From the NCBI GenBank assembly GCA_037189845.1, contig JBBCIS010000003.1, positions 124,001 through 188,000 on the forward strand: DNA of 64,000 nucleotides, given 5' to 3'. How positions within the stretch are numbered: position 1 is the first letter of the stretch; the number at the start of each line of letters is the position of its first letter. Shown piece by piece: positions 52,784 through 61,825 of this stretch. This stretch comes from JAMLHH01 sp037189845. Its GTDB lineage: Bacteria > Bacteroidota > Bacteroidia > Chitinophagales > JADIYW01. Made by a program: the position numbers and the translations under genes. The notes beneath the pieces were generated by a model. It did no database searches. It was not told the origin of the DNA and saw only the letters and a list, made by a program, of their open reading frames with translations.

Positions 52784-55700
52784 TTAAAAATCCTTAGAAA
52801 AGGAGAACATCCACATTGGTTTTTTACTTACCAAACCGCCGTCTAATCCCCATGCCCAGTCCAGTCGCATAAAATATCCAAGCAAGACTGTTCTGATACC
52901 AAATCCGGTTCCCATTACAGTAGGATTACGATAATAATCTACTTTCACTACTACAGGAGTCTGCTGTCCATTGGGCGTCACCTGCTCTGTTACATAAGGA
53001 TTGTCCTGATTGAATGGCGTCAATCCGTTGTATGCTGAACCAATATCAAAGAAACCTAAGAGCTGGAAATTACTGATAAAAGCTGATTTAATGTTTTTCT
53101 TAGCCAGCAAAGAAAAAATCGGTACTCTCAGCTCACTGTTGTATACCATGTTACTGCTTCCGTTTCTGATATTGATAGGAAACCCTCTCACATTGGTCGC
53201 CTGTGCCTGAAAAGCATAATTTGTCATATTGGAAACTCCTATGCTGTTGTCGTATTTATTGTTCAGCCAGGTATCTACCCCGCCCAGATAATAGATGACT
53301 TTTCTTTGACCGAAGGAGCTGGCTCCTGCGAGCCTGTTAGCCCAGATAACATTTTTGAATACAGTAGTATAATGTCTGGCATCAAATCCAAAAGTGAAAA
53401 GATTAGAATTTTTCTCGCTCCAGTTCCTGAAGTATTCAGTGTAGATTTTATATCTGAATCCGTTAAAGATGTTCGTTTGAACTTCTCTTGAATTATCGTG
53501 AACAAATTCCAGCTTCAGGAAGGACCAGTTTTCATTTCGGTCAATATCCGCCATCATTGTGATAGTATCTGTATAGCCCAAAATCAATCTGTCATTTCTG
53601 TAACCTGCATATAATCTCAAGCTTTTGGTCACGTCAAACGGATAGCTGAGACGAGTCTCCATATAGTTGGTTTTTTGTTTCCCAACAGCAGGTATTATAT
53701 AAGTATTATTGACCAGCAGAGATAATCTTTCCTGATTGGATTTTCTATAGAAAAATAGTCTCTTATCTAATCGCTTTTTAAGATTCTCATAACTGACAAA
53801 AATCTCTGTTCCTTTAAAATTGCTGGGTAATCTGAATCCTCCGGTCAACTTATGATCTTCCATTAAATCCTGGATTCCGAACATGATCATTCCGCTCAGG
53901 TTAGGATAGTCAAATCTTGACCCATTCAGTGCAACACTCTGATAGGTAAAGGGTAGTACTGAATTATCTATCTGAGTTGTCAGAAAACTGGATGAAAACT
54001 TAGCTCTGTACGGCACAGATTGTCCTGCTCTGAACTGTACAAGCGGCTTCTCTTCTTCACTGACCATCTGCTGATATGTTTCTTCTGATTCAATCCTGAC
54101 AGAGTCCAGAAACTGTTGTCTGACAGCTTGCCTTTCTGCTGAGGTAGGTAATGTATAATTATATCTTGAGTTGAAAGTGAATTCAAAATTCTGATTGATC
54201 AGTGTGTCAACATTATTGACCGCCTCTATTTCATTTTTTGTAACTCTTTCAGTTCTTTTCAGAACAGTTTCAGCTTTCTGTAATGATGTCAATGAATTTC
54301 TGTATGCTGTAGAAGTCAACTTCAGAGGCAGCTCTTCACGCGGGACCGGAGCAATATATACTTCTGATTTCTTAATGCCTTTCACCAGATATGCCCATTT
54401 TCCGACCCGGCTGGCAATGGAAGCATCCAGAATATTGGTAGAAATATCTGTCAACGGTTGAACAGATGCTGTAAAATATCTGATGGTATCAATTCTGATG
54501 GTTTCTCCTTCTGTGATGGTATCAAATCTTAAAATAGCAGGATGAAGCTCTCCTTTGTACAGATTGACGATCCCATTTTCATCTGATAAAAAAGCAAAAG
54601 ATTCATCATCTAATTTCAAACCGTGGGACTGGCCTCCTAAGCCATCCGAGCCAATTTTGACAAATTTAGCCGCAGGATTCTGTAAATCCAGAAAATACAT
54701 TGCAGATTTCCCCACAGGCAAAATGGAGTCATAAGTTGCAAACTGAATGTTTTCGTCCGGCCTGTTGGAAGAAAACAGGATTCCTCGAGTACCTTCTATT
54801 TCCAGCATCACCGGATACGCATCATCAAAGATATCATTGGTCAGCTGCGTGGCAGTTTTATTCACCAGATTATAGGTATAAATATCTGTCTGACCTCTGT
54901 TTTGAGCAGATAAGACCAGCGACCGGCCATCTACAGAAAAAGATGCCTGATAAACTCTCTGAAATCCTCTGAGATCTGATTTTGTCTTTTTCTTTTCGAC
55001 GATATCATAATCAACCTGCTTTACCTGATCTCTTTTTTCATGAATACCAATTAATACTGAACTGGCAGGATTCCACGCAAGAATAGGATATGACTGATCA
55101 TGAGGATAATTTTCTGAATTAAATCCGCCCTTGAAAATCCGTTTTCTTCTCTTCGTTTCTACATTTTGAACATAGGCTTTATATTGTCCGTGTTTGTGTA
55201 TAGAATACGCCAGATTTCTGCCATCAGGAGAAATTTTTATCTGGGAAATGATCTGATTTTTTCTCAGCCTGGTTTTGACCTTGAACTCTTCTTTTGGTCG
55301 CTCTCTTTCTGCAATATCATTTTTTGCGTGAAACTTATAAAACTGTTCCCACTCTTCAATGATATTGTCATAAGATTTACCTAATGCAAAAACAAAGCCT
55401 TTATTAATGCTTCTGTTGATACGGGTGAGATAAAGAAGATTTTTAACGGAAGTACTTCCGTATTTCTCAAAAATAAAATACCATAGCGAATGCCCTGCAA
55501 ATTCAGGATCTAACTGTGCCAGCTTAGCAAAGCTTGGCCTGGATGTTTCATTCCAGAATTTTCTTAATCTGTCATCATTCTGAACATTCCATTCTTCACC
55601 AAAATATGCTGCCATACCGGAAATATACCAGGCAGGAAGATTCAGAAAAACTGCATTTTGTACTATTTCGGCAAAATTTCTTCCGGCCATCATAGAATTG

Positions 55701-56152
55701 AGGTATACTTTTGTCAATTCTTTTTCCAGCATATTGAGCATATTGCTGTGGTTGCCATCAAAATACAGGAAGATTTTTGTTCCGTCGGAATAGTTCGTAC
55801 CACCTACATTATAAGTACCTTCTGAGATACCGATATTTGTTTGCGATAAGTCAGTTATATCATTGTAGATGAGCAGTTCAATTTTTGAGCTCAATACAAA
55901 ATTAAGACGTTCCTCCAGCTGGCGGATCCTGTCTTCAGCAGCAATAATGACAAATTTACCCAACTCCTGACCTCCGGGGTAGAAATAAGTGATAAAATGA
56001 TCCGATTCGTGAGAAAGCCAGTCAAAATCATGATACTGCACCCTGTTCTGACCAAAAGAAACCTGAGTCCCACCCTGTGCCATAGTCAATTGTATGCTGA
56101 ATGCGAAGAACATCAGCATTATCAACGGTTTCAGGAGCTTCTCTTTCAACAT
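52784..56152 (-). CDS. Large outer-membrane protein: peptidase-like domain, TolB-type propeller, C-terminal barrel
   Basis: 1122 residues. Signal peptide (LMLMFFAFSIQLTMAQ). Residues about 35-280 resemble gluzincin-type peptidases (HFITYFYPGGQELGKFVIIA, VFLNLPAWYISGMAAYFGEE), but the zinc motif HExxH is lost (MLEKELTKVYLNS in its place), so probably inactive. Residues about 300-620 hold TolB/PD40 propeller blades (KISPDGRNLAYSIHKHGQYK, ASFSVDGRSLVLSAQNRGQT with DIYTYNL). The last about 400 residues are amphipathic strands of a surface-antigen-like barrel, ending in Phe (WMFSFSKDF). Similar proteins recur in Bacteroidota; function unknown. Monocistronic, divergent from the hydrolase gene. Confidence 0.75.
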   Translation of the reverse strand: MLKEKLLKPLIMLMFFAFSIQLTMAQGGTQVSFGQNRVQYHDFDWLSHESDHFITYFYPGGQELGKFVIIAAEDRIRQLEERLNFVLSSKIELLIYNDITDLSQTNIGISEGTYNVGGTNYSDGTKIFLYFDGNHSNMLNMLEKELTKVYLNSMMAGRNFAEIVQNAVFLNLPAWYISGMAAYFGEEWNVQNDDRLRKFWNETSRPSFAKLAQLDPEFAGHSLWYFIFEKYGSTSVKNLLYLTRINRSINKGFVFALGKSYDNIIEEWEQFYKFHAKNDIAERERPKEEFKVKTRLRKNQIISQIKISPDGRNLAYSIHKHGQYKAYVQNVETKRRKRIFKGGFNSENYPHDQSYPILAWNPASSVLIGIHEKRDQVKQVDYDIVEKKKTKSDLRGFQRVYQASFSVDGRSLVLSAQNRGQTDIYTYNLVNKTATQLTNDIFDDAYPVMLEIEGTRGILFSSNRPDENIQFATYDSILPVGKSAMYFLDLQNPAAKFVKIGSDGLGGQSHGLKLDDESFAFLSDENGIVNLYKGELHPAILRFDTITEGETIRIDTIRYFTASVQPLTDISTNILDASIASRVGKWAYLVKGIKKSEVYIAPVPREELPLKLTSTAYRNSLTSLQKAETVLKRTERVTKNEIEAVNNVDTLINQNFEFTFNSRYNYTLPTSAERQAVRQQFLDSVRIESEETYQQMVSEEEKPLVQFRAGQSVPYRAKFSSSFLTTQIDNSVLPFTYQSVALNGSRFDYPNLSGMIMFGIQDLMEDHKLTGGFRLPSNFKGTEIFVSYENLKKRLDKRLFFYRKSNQERLSLLVNNTYIIPAVGKQKTNYMETRLSYPFDVTKSLRLYAGYRNDRLILGYTDTITMMADIDRNENWSFLKLEFVHDNSREVQTNIFNGFRYKIYTEYFRNWSEKNSNLFTFGFDARHYTTVFKNVIWANRLAGASSFGQRKVIYYLGGVDTWLNNKYDNSIGVSNMTNYAFQAQATNVRGFPINIRNGSSNMVYNSELRVPIFSLLAKKNIKSAFISNFQLLGFFDIGSAYNGLTPFNQDNPYVTEQVTPNGQQTPVVVKVDYYRNPTVMGTGFGIRTVLLGYFMRLDWAWGLDGGLVSKKPMWMFSFSKDF

Positions 56153-56233
56153 TTATAAATCTACTTCTAAAATATTATAACTTTACAAAGTTCCAATAAA
56201 TATCTACGTTACAAAACATTAAACGCAATCTTT

Positions 56234-56872
56234 ATGACCACTATTACATCTTTTGCATTTAATCCTTTTTACGAAAATACATATATCATTTCCAATGAAG
56301 AAGGTGAATGCTGGATTATTGATCCAGGATGTTATACGGACTCTGAACACAAAAAGTTAACGGATTTTATTTCAGACAACAAATTAACTCCGACAAAGTT
56401 GTTAAATACTCATTGTCATCTGGATCATATTTTCGGCAATGCATTTATTGCTGATACTTACCAACTATCTCCTCAATGGCACGAGCATGAAACTTTTATT
56501 GCTCAAAATTCCAAAATATCTGCTATGATGTTCGGTGTAAAACCTCCTGAATACAGGGAGCCGGGAGATTTTCTGATACCGGGAGCATTCCTTCAATTAG
56601 GTGATGCTTCTTTCAAAATGCTTTTTACACCGGGCCACTCTCCGGGCAGCATTACTTTTTATAATGAAGCTGAAAAATATGTCATAGCAGGAGATGTTCT
56701 TTTCAGGGAAAGCATCGGAAGAACGGACTTACCCGGAGGAAATTATGACACGCTGATCAAATCTATCAAAAAAGAGCTACTGACATTACCCGATGATGTA
56801 ACTGTTTATAACGGTCACGGACCGGCAACAACTATCGGTCATGAAAAGAGATATAATCCCTTTTTGAAATAA
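56234..56872 (+). CDS. Metallo-beta-lactamase-fold hydrolase (glyoxalase II-like)
   Basis: 212 residues. LLNTHCHLDHIFGNAFIADT near residue 56 holds H-x-H-x-D-H, FTPGHSPGSITFY near residue 133 the next His, YVIAGDVLFRESIGRTDLPG near residue 150 the bridging Asp, and TVYNGHGPATTIGHEKRYNP the last His. This is the short YcbL-type glyoxalase II-like form without the helical glutathione domain. Thioester hydrolysis is likely but substrate unproven. Cytoplasmic, single gene. Confidence 0.9.
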   Translation: MTTITSFAFNPFYENTYIISNEEGECWIIDPGCYTDSEHKKLTDFISDNKLTPTKLLNTHCHLDHIFGNAFIADTYQLSPQWHEHETFIAQNSKISAMMFGVKPPEYREPGDFLIPGAFLQLGDASFKMLFTPGHSPGSITFYNEAEKYVIAGDVLFRESIGRTDLPGGNYDTLIKSIKKELLTLPDDVTVYNGHGPATTIGHEKRYNPFLK

Positions 56873-56991
56873 GATATATGATTTTTGATTGCAGATTTAC
56901 GATTTCGTTAACGCAACAATTGGCAATCAGCAATAAACAAACAACTATAATTTATACTTAATAGATATCACAAATACCCAATACCTTTTTT

Positions 56992-58002
56992 ATGAAATAC
57001 CTTTTTTACATCGCTTTCGGTTTCTCTATTATTTCCTGTAATTCTAAACAAGAAAAAAATTCTTCCGGGAATTCTGAATTATCTATAGACCCAAATATCG
57101 CATCGCTATATCCTTTAAATGGAAAATGGCTGGATCTGCAAAATCCGGAATACACATCAAATTCAAATGAAAGCAGAAATTTCAAAAAATCTGCCGCTTA
57201 CAATGACCCTTTAAAAACTGACATCTTTTCCCGCTGGTGTGAAGGTGGACAATGTTATCAGCTCAACCAGATGAACCTTCCGGAAGTAGTTCCTCAAACA
57301 GACGGAAAAACACAAAAAGCGAACAAAAATGCCATCAATTTCCTGATACCATTTCAAAACGGGCTCCTGACTGCTACTTCTTTACCACAGGAAAACATTT
57401 TCACTGTCAGGTATTATGATCTTCAGCTGAATGAAAAATGGAGTACGATCTACGAAAAGAGCAGGATTGATTCTGCCGGCCACTCCATACATTATGCTGA
57501 AGTTCTGGGATACAACGAGCATCTTTTAGCTTTTCATTCCAATTCAAATGAAATCAGAAAATCCGGCTATATCAATCTGGATAATGGTATCAAAAAACAA
57601 GAAGAAGCTCAATGGACCAATCTTCTGATAGATGATGATCAAAGAACTGTGCTTGGACAATTGATACAAAACAAAGATCAGAGCTATTCCCTGATGATAG
57701 GCAATCGCCTGACACCTCTTTCAGGCTCTGTGACCGGATATTCTGAAAGCTCTGTTTTACTGGCAGGAAATAATATTTTTCTTGGATTTTATTATCCTCA
57801 GACAGAGATATTAAAATTGATCGCTCTGGATTACCACACAGGAAATAATATCTGGGAATATTCACTCACCAGCTCCAAATCTATTCAGGATGTCATTTTT
57901 TCTGATTTTCAGGATCAGCTGATTGTAGAGATAGAAGCTACACAAGGCAGTAATCTATATATTTTCAATCAGGCAGAAGGTAAATTATCAGGTAAGTTTT
58001 AA
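56992..58002 (+). CDS. Uncharacterised lipoprotein with propeller-like repeats
   Basis: 336 residues, family not recognised. Lipoprotein signal MKYLFYIAFGFSIISCNSKQ. The body has spaced blocks that read like beta-propeller strands (FTVRYYDLQLNEKWSTIYEK, EVLGYNEHLLAFHSNSNEIR, KLIALDYHTGNNIWEYSLTS, LIVEIEATQGSNLYIFNQA), with Trp after paired small residues as in PQQ-like repeats. Its 3' end overlaps the end of the convergent gene at 57988-58491 by 15 bp. Confidence 0.7.
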   Translation: MKYLFYIAFGFSIISCNSKQEKNSSGNSELSIDPNIASLYPLNGKWLDLQNPEYTSNSNESRNFKKSAAYNDPLKTDIFSRWCEGGQCYQLNQMNLPEVVPQTDGKTQKANKNAINFLIPFQNGLLTATSLPQENIFTVRYYDLQLNEKWSTIYEKSRIDSAGHSIHYAEVLGYNEHLLAFHSNSNEIRKSGYINLDNGIKKQEEAQWTNLLIDDDQRTVLGQLIQNKDQSYSLMIGNRLTPLSGSVTGYSESSVLLAGNNIFLGFYYPQTEILKLIALDYHTGNNIWEYSLTSSKSIQDVIFSDFQDQLIVEIEATQGSNLYIFNQAEGKLSGKF

Positions 58003-58491
58003 AGACGCTTTCATCCAGCTCTCCAATACTTTCTGCTGTTCAGGAGCCAGCTCATTTTTCAGTATGTAAAAAAAAGATTGTGGAGTACCATATAATATCC
58101 AGGCCTTGGGATGATTTTTTATCTGATACAATTGTCCCCACCTGATCACTTTTTCATTCTGGTCGTAAAAAATTTGAATTTCTGCTTCAGTTATTTCAAA
58201 TCGGATTGTTTTTTCCATCAAAGCATGATTTGTCAGGGATTTTTCAATTCTCCACTTCAGCAAAACCGGTAAAATAAAAACAAACACTGCATAAAAAGCT
58301 GTGAAATAAGGAAAAGAATGGAACCTGAAGGGATTCCATGACAGTAAATACCCGATGGCTAAAATAAATGATACTATTCCGCCCAGGGTCAATAAAATGA
58401 TGCTAAATTGCCTGTAATATTGAAAAAAGATGATTTCGGTAAAAAATCGTTTATTATATTTTGTAGTATATGTAATTTTGTCGGTTTGCAT
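57988..58491 (-). CDS. YcxB-like membrane protein
   Basis: 167 residues. Two adjacent membrane helices (IILLTLGGIVSFILAIGYLL and YFTAFYAVFVFILPVLLKW), then a small beta domain: RFEITEAEIQIFYDQNEKVI with RWGQLYQIKNHPKAWILY and SFFYILKNELAPEQQKVLE. This order matches the YcxB-like C-terminal domain that follows two helices. Function unknown; the domain resembles a bacterial PH-type module. Divergent from the next gene with 25 bp between starts. Confidence 0.75.
   Translation of the reverse strand: MQTDKITYTTKYNKRFFTEIIFFQYYRQFSIILLTLGGIVSFILAIGYLLSWNPFRFHSFPYFTAFYAVFVFILPVLLKWRIEKSLTNHALMEKTIRFEITEAEIQIFYDQNEKVIRWGQLYQIKNHPKAWILYGTPQSFFYILKNELAPEQQKVLESWMKASLKLT
58473..58480 (+). promoter_or_regulatory. 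-7 promoter box in the divergent region
   Basis: TAATTTTG, 36 bp before the start at 58517 and inside the first codons of the divergent YcxB-like gene. Confidence 0.35.
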
Positions 58492-58516
58492 CTTCGAATC
58501 ACTTAAAGCTTAGAAA

Positions 58517-59383
58517 TTGGAAAATACTCGTAAAGATATCATTGTTAAAGGTCGTTATAATGTTTGGGATTCAAAAGATTGGTTAATTATCATCTTGTTT
58601 ATCACCTTGCTGACACTGGGGCTGTTTCTCATGACTTCCATTGACCTGAGAAAATATTGCTACTACCCGTTAGGGCTCTCATTACTGGTCTGCATATATA
58701 TCATCCTAAGAGTCATTTTCCTGGGTAATTTTCATGTTTCCAGATTTAATATTGTCTGGAAAACGATGGTTGGCTCTATTCATTCCATTGCATTTGACCA
58801 GATCGGAGATATGAATTTCGTTTATTCCGGTACGGGTCGTGCTGCCTGGATTGTGAATAACAAACAAGGTAAGAGGATCAAAAAATTCAGAATGGTTTCG
58901 CCTTTACCTGCCACCGGAGCTGCTATTTTATTTTTCCGGTATAAATATCTTTTACCGGAAGTTGTTTTCAATCTCTGGAAGCCGGTTACTAAAGGTAAAA
59001 GAACCTATGAGCAGGTAGATTACAAGCTCAAAATTGATGGCACTCTTTCACACGAAGCTAAAGGTTCCATTGTCTTATACGAAAGTAAGCTATTATATAT
59101 TCCTACGGATCAACAATATGCGCTGAGTGAACCGGAACTGGCAAGAATCAAAAGGGCCGGATTCGTTCCGGAATTCAGCATATATCCGGCTGACGGAAAT
59201 ATCAAAACACATACTTTGATTGAATCTTTACTGGAAAGCAATCTTCCTACTGCCATCAGGGATGCTTATATCCAGAAAATTGTCAATGAAAACGGCGGAA
59301 ATATTTTTACCGATATGACCAGAACCGGCAAGCAGTGGCAAACTTATAACGAAGGGGTAGAAATCATCATTATCAGACCGTAG
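58517..59383 (+). CDS. Uncharacterised membrane protein
   Basis: 288 residues, family not recognised. The start is TTG at 58517: a TAG lies two codons upstream and the next ATG would remove the first membrane helix. Two helices (LIIILFITLLTLGLFLMTSI and YYPLGLSLLVCIYIILRVIF), then a soluble cytoplasmic part with a beta-rich first half (FNIVWKTMVGSIHSIAFDQI, GRAAWIVNNKQGKRIKKFRM), resembling the two-helix plus PH-like layout of its divergent neighbour, and a C-terminal section from about 190 (LLYIPTDQQYALSEPELARI to the end). No enzyme motif. Confidence 0.65.
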   Translation: MENTRKDIIVKGRYNVWDSKDWLIIILFITLLTLGLFLMTSIDLRKYCYYPLGLSLLVCIYIILRVIFLGNFHVSRFNIVWKTMVGSIHSIAFDQIGDMNFVYSGTGRAAWIVNNKQGKRIKKFRMVSPLPATGAAILFFRYKYLLPEVVFNLWKPVTKGKRTYEQVDYKLKIDGTLSHEAKGSIVLYESKLLYIPTDQQYALSEPELARIKRAGFVPEFSIYPADGNIKTHTLIESLLESNLPTAIRDAYIQKIVNENGGNIFTDMTRTGKQWQTYNEGVEIIIIRP

Positions 59384-59507
59384 ATTTTTAAAGTTTAAGA
59401 TTTCTTTTGTTTAAGGTTTTGTCCACTATCCATAGTCGTCAGACCACTAATTTCGCTGATTTCGGTGAGCCGTTATGGACATACTTCTATTCCCTGTTCA
59501 TTGCTAT

Positions 59508-59542
59508 AAAAAAGGTGTTGCCACCTGCGCGACAACACCCCC
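59508..59542 (-). terminator. Terminator after hsp20
   Basis: Stem GGTGTTG (59514-59520) / CAACACC (59533-59539), preceded on the plus strand by an A-run that reads as T on the minus strand. Confidence 0.8.
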
Positions 59543-59562
59543 AATTGTGTATGAAAAAATAG

Positions 59563-60000
59563 CTATTGGATAGCAATAGATTTTTTTACGTTTTCCGGCT
59601 CTGATTTTTTAGGGATAGTCAATTGGAGAACTCCGGATTCATAGTTCGCAGTGATATTGTCCACATCTACATGCTTCTCATCCAATGTAAAGCTTCTAGA
59701 AAATGAAGCATAGCTAAACTCTTTTCTGGTAAATTTCAAAGATTCATCCTGAGTTGTTTCTTCTTTTTTACTTTCACTGGAAATTGTCAGAACATTTTTC
59801 TCTACAGAAACATTAAAATCTTCTTTTTTCAGACCAGGAGCAGCTAATTCCACCTGAAATTCTTTCTCATTTTCTTTTACATTGACTGCAGGAACATTGC
59901 TTGCTGTTCTTGGTGTTGCTTCAAAAAAATCCTTAAAAAATGCATCGTCAAATAATACCGGAAATGCATTGTGTCTGAATCTGTTTTTAACGAGTGTCAT
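59563..60000 (-). CDS. Small heat-shock protein, Hsp20 family
   Basis: 145 residues. A short N-terminal arm (FPVLFDDAFFKDFFEATPR) leads to the alpha-crystallin domain, about 38-135: VNVKENEKEFQVELAAPGLK with KEDFNVSVEKNVLTISSE, FSYASFSRSFTLDEKHVDVD, and the closing motif ANYESGVLQLTIPKK (A-x-x-x-n-G-v-L). It binds unfolding proteins without ATP. Own terminator downstream; upstream gap of 253 bp without a clear -7 box or heat element. Confidence 0.94.
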   Translation of the reverse strand: MTLVKNRFRHNAFPVLFDDAFFKDFFEATPRTASNVPAVNVKENEKEFQVELAAPGLKKEDFNVSVEKNVLTISSESKKEETTQDESLKFTRKEFSYASFSRSFTLDEKHVDVDNITANYESGVLQLTIPKKSEPENVKKSIAIQ

Positions 60001-60253
60001 AGTCTTTAATTTTTATTGTTAGTGAATTTTTGTTTTACTGTTACAATTTCAAATGTTATTCCACCTGCTTTTGCAGCATATTTTTCGGAAAAATCAACAG
60101 GTTACCTTTTCACGCAAAGACAAAATGGCTGAAATGCAAAAACAAACAAGCCAAAATGTCTTGAAATAATTATTTATGATTTAAAAACCTGAAAATTAAA
60201 ATCATTATATTCGGCATAGATTTGTTGTCGGAGTACTTTTTCCCCATTCAATT

Positions 60254-61324
60254 ATGTATCAGCCTCGTATTGCAGACCATGTATTCATGTTTAAGCTGTC
60301 GCCTCAAAAGCTCGACAAGCTTTTATCTTTGGGATATTTCCGCAATGCCAATATCATGTATCAGTCACAAGTGATTTGTCTGGATGGAATTCTGGACGAT
60401 GTCACTAATATCAGGCTGGATCTGGGGCAACATCAGTTTTCTAAAAGCCTGCGAAAAATTGCCAGAAGAGCGGAGCAGAAGTTCACTTACAAAGTGCAGA
60501 AAGCTGTTATCGATGAGAAGAAGGAAATGCTATATGCCCAACATCGCATCAGATTCAAAGGATTTCAATTCAAATCTCTGGAGCAATTGCTGTTTGGCGA
60601 TAGTCCCGTGAGGCTGTTTGACACGTATGAGATTGATGTATATGACGGCGAAGAGCTGATTGCATTCAGCTTTTTCGATGTCGGAAAAAAGAGCATTGCC
60701 AGTATTTTGGGTGTTTTTGATGACAGATATAAATCTTACAGCCTGGGCATTTATACGATGTATGCAGAAATATGCTGGGCACAAAACAAAGGATTTGAGT
60801 TTTATTATCCCGGGTATGTTTTGAAACAAAACAACTTATTTGATTACAAGCTCCGGCTAGGAAACTTTCAGTTTTTTGACTGGCAAAATAATCTTTGGGT
60901 AAATAAAGAGGATTTATTGGAATCCACTACTGTAGGAAACAAGATACAGTCGGGTCTTAAAAACCTCATGCAACTACTGGAAAAAGCAGGAATAGACTAT
61001 GAATATAGATTGTATCCTTATTATTCACTGGGATATCTTTCGATGACGAATTATCAGTTCTATGTAAAAAGTCCTGTACATATACTTCTCCCCTTTTATT
61101 CCAATGAAAGCAGAAAAGTTTTGTTAGAATACGATTCTGAAGACAATAAATTTGTCATCGCTACTACCCGCGAAAATGATACGTACAGACAACTGCTTAT
61201 CGACAATCAGCAAATGTTCAAGACCAAACATTCACATGAATGGGAAACTGTACTGGAATATGTAAGTGTACAAAAATTTCTTTTTGCGGAAAATCTGGTG
61301 CACGACTTATGGATTAGTCATTAA
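60254..61324 (+). CDS. Arginyl-tRNA--protein transferase-like (Ate1/GNAT fold)
   Basis: 356 residues, no signal peptide. The middle resembles the C-terminal half of Ate1/Bpt: YEIDVYDGEELIAFSFFDVG, SILGVFDDRYKSYSLGIYTM with YAEI, and GFEFYYPGYVLKQNNLFDYK-LRLGNFQFFDW, which parallels the conserved tail of arginyl- and leucyl-transferases. The Cys-rich N-terminal iron-sulfur/substrate motif of Ate1 is missing. If active it would move an amino acid from aminoacyl-tRNA to a protein N-terminus; a peptidoglycan or lipid aminoacyltransferase is also possible. Single gene. Confidence 0.55.
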   Translation: MYQPRIADHVFMFKLSPQKLDKLLSLGYFRNANIMYQSQVICLDGILDDVTNIRLDLGQHQFSKSLRKIARRAEQKFTYKVQKAVIDEKKEMLYAQHRIRFKGFQFKSLEQLLFGDSPVRLFDTYEIDVYDGEELIAFSFFDVGKKSIASILGVFDDRYKSYSLGIYTMYAEICWAQNKGFEFYYPGYVLKQNNLFDYKLRLGNFQFFDWQNNLWVNKEDLLESTTVGNKIQSGLKNLMQLLEKAGIDYEYRLYPYYSLGYLSMTNYQFYVKSPVHILLPFYSNESRKVLLEYDSEDNKFVIATTRENDTYRQLLIDNQQMFKTKHSHEWETVLEYVSVQKFLFAENLVHDLWISH

Positions 61325-61349
61325 TTTCTCAGACTGTCCAAAATAATCA

Positions 61350-61802
61350 TCAGCGGATCCTGAAAGTTCTGTCGCGGATATTTTCATCGTACTTACTTAT
61401 GAAGATATCAATCCTGTCAGCATTCAAAGTCCCATCGGCATTCAACACTTTTTCACGCAATAGCCAATTGACCACTTTTTCACTGGTCTTTTTTACATTC
61501 ATGCCCCCTATTCCCGTAGTATTGGCAGCTGGTATTGCTTCTATCTTTTTCTTTTCCAGAATAAAATTCAGGACATAGTAATCATCATTGCCGTCCCCGG
61601 GAGTTTCATTGTCGTGCAATCTGTACATCAATAATTCTTCGCCGTCAATGGTATAGATAGAAAAGGATGCTATTTTATTTTTCTCGAACTTCAGGACATC
61701 TTTACCATCTATCTTAATCAGGTTGCCATTCAATTCCACCGTTTCCGCATACATAAACGTACATGTCACCATGAATATAACAGTCAGTATCAGCGATTTC
61801 AT
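61350..61802 (-). CDS. Small secreted protein downstream of the PKS
   Basis: 150 residues from ATG 61802, giving signal peptide MKSLILTVIFMVTCTFMYAE; an ATG at 61820 would add MPENFK. Mature part: VELNGNLIKIDGKDVLKFEK, FSIYTIDGEELLMYRLHDNE, DDYYVLNFILEKKKIEAIPA, KVVNWLLREKVLNADGTLN. Family not recognised. It begins 23 bp after the PKS stop on the same strand, so it may be co-transcribed. Confidence 0.65.
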   Translation of the reverse strand: MKSLILTVIFMVTCTFMYAETVELNGNLIKIDGKDVLKFEKNKIASFSIYTIDGEELLMYRLHDNETPGDGNDDYYVLNFILEKKKIEAIPAANTTGIGGMNVKKTSEKVVNWLLREKVLNADGTLNADRIDIFISKYDENIRDRTFRIR

Positions 61803-61825
61803 TTTAAAATTTTCCGGCATAATAT

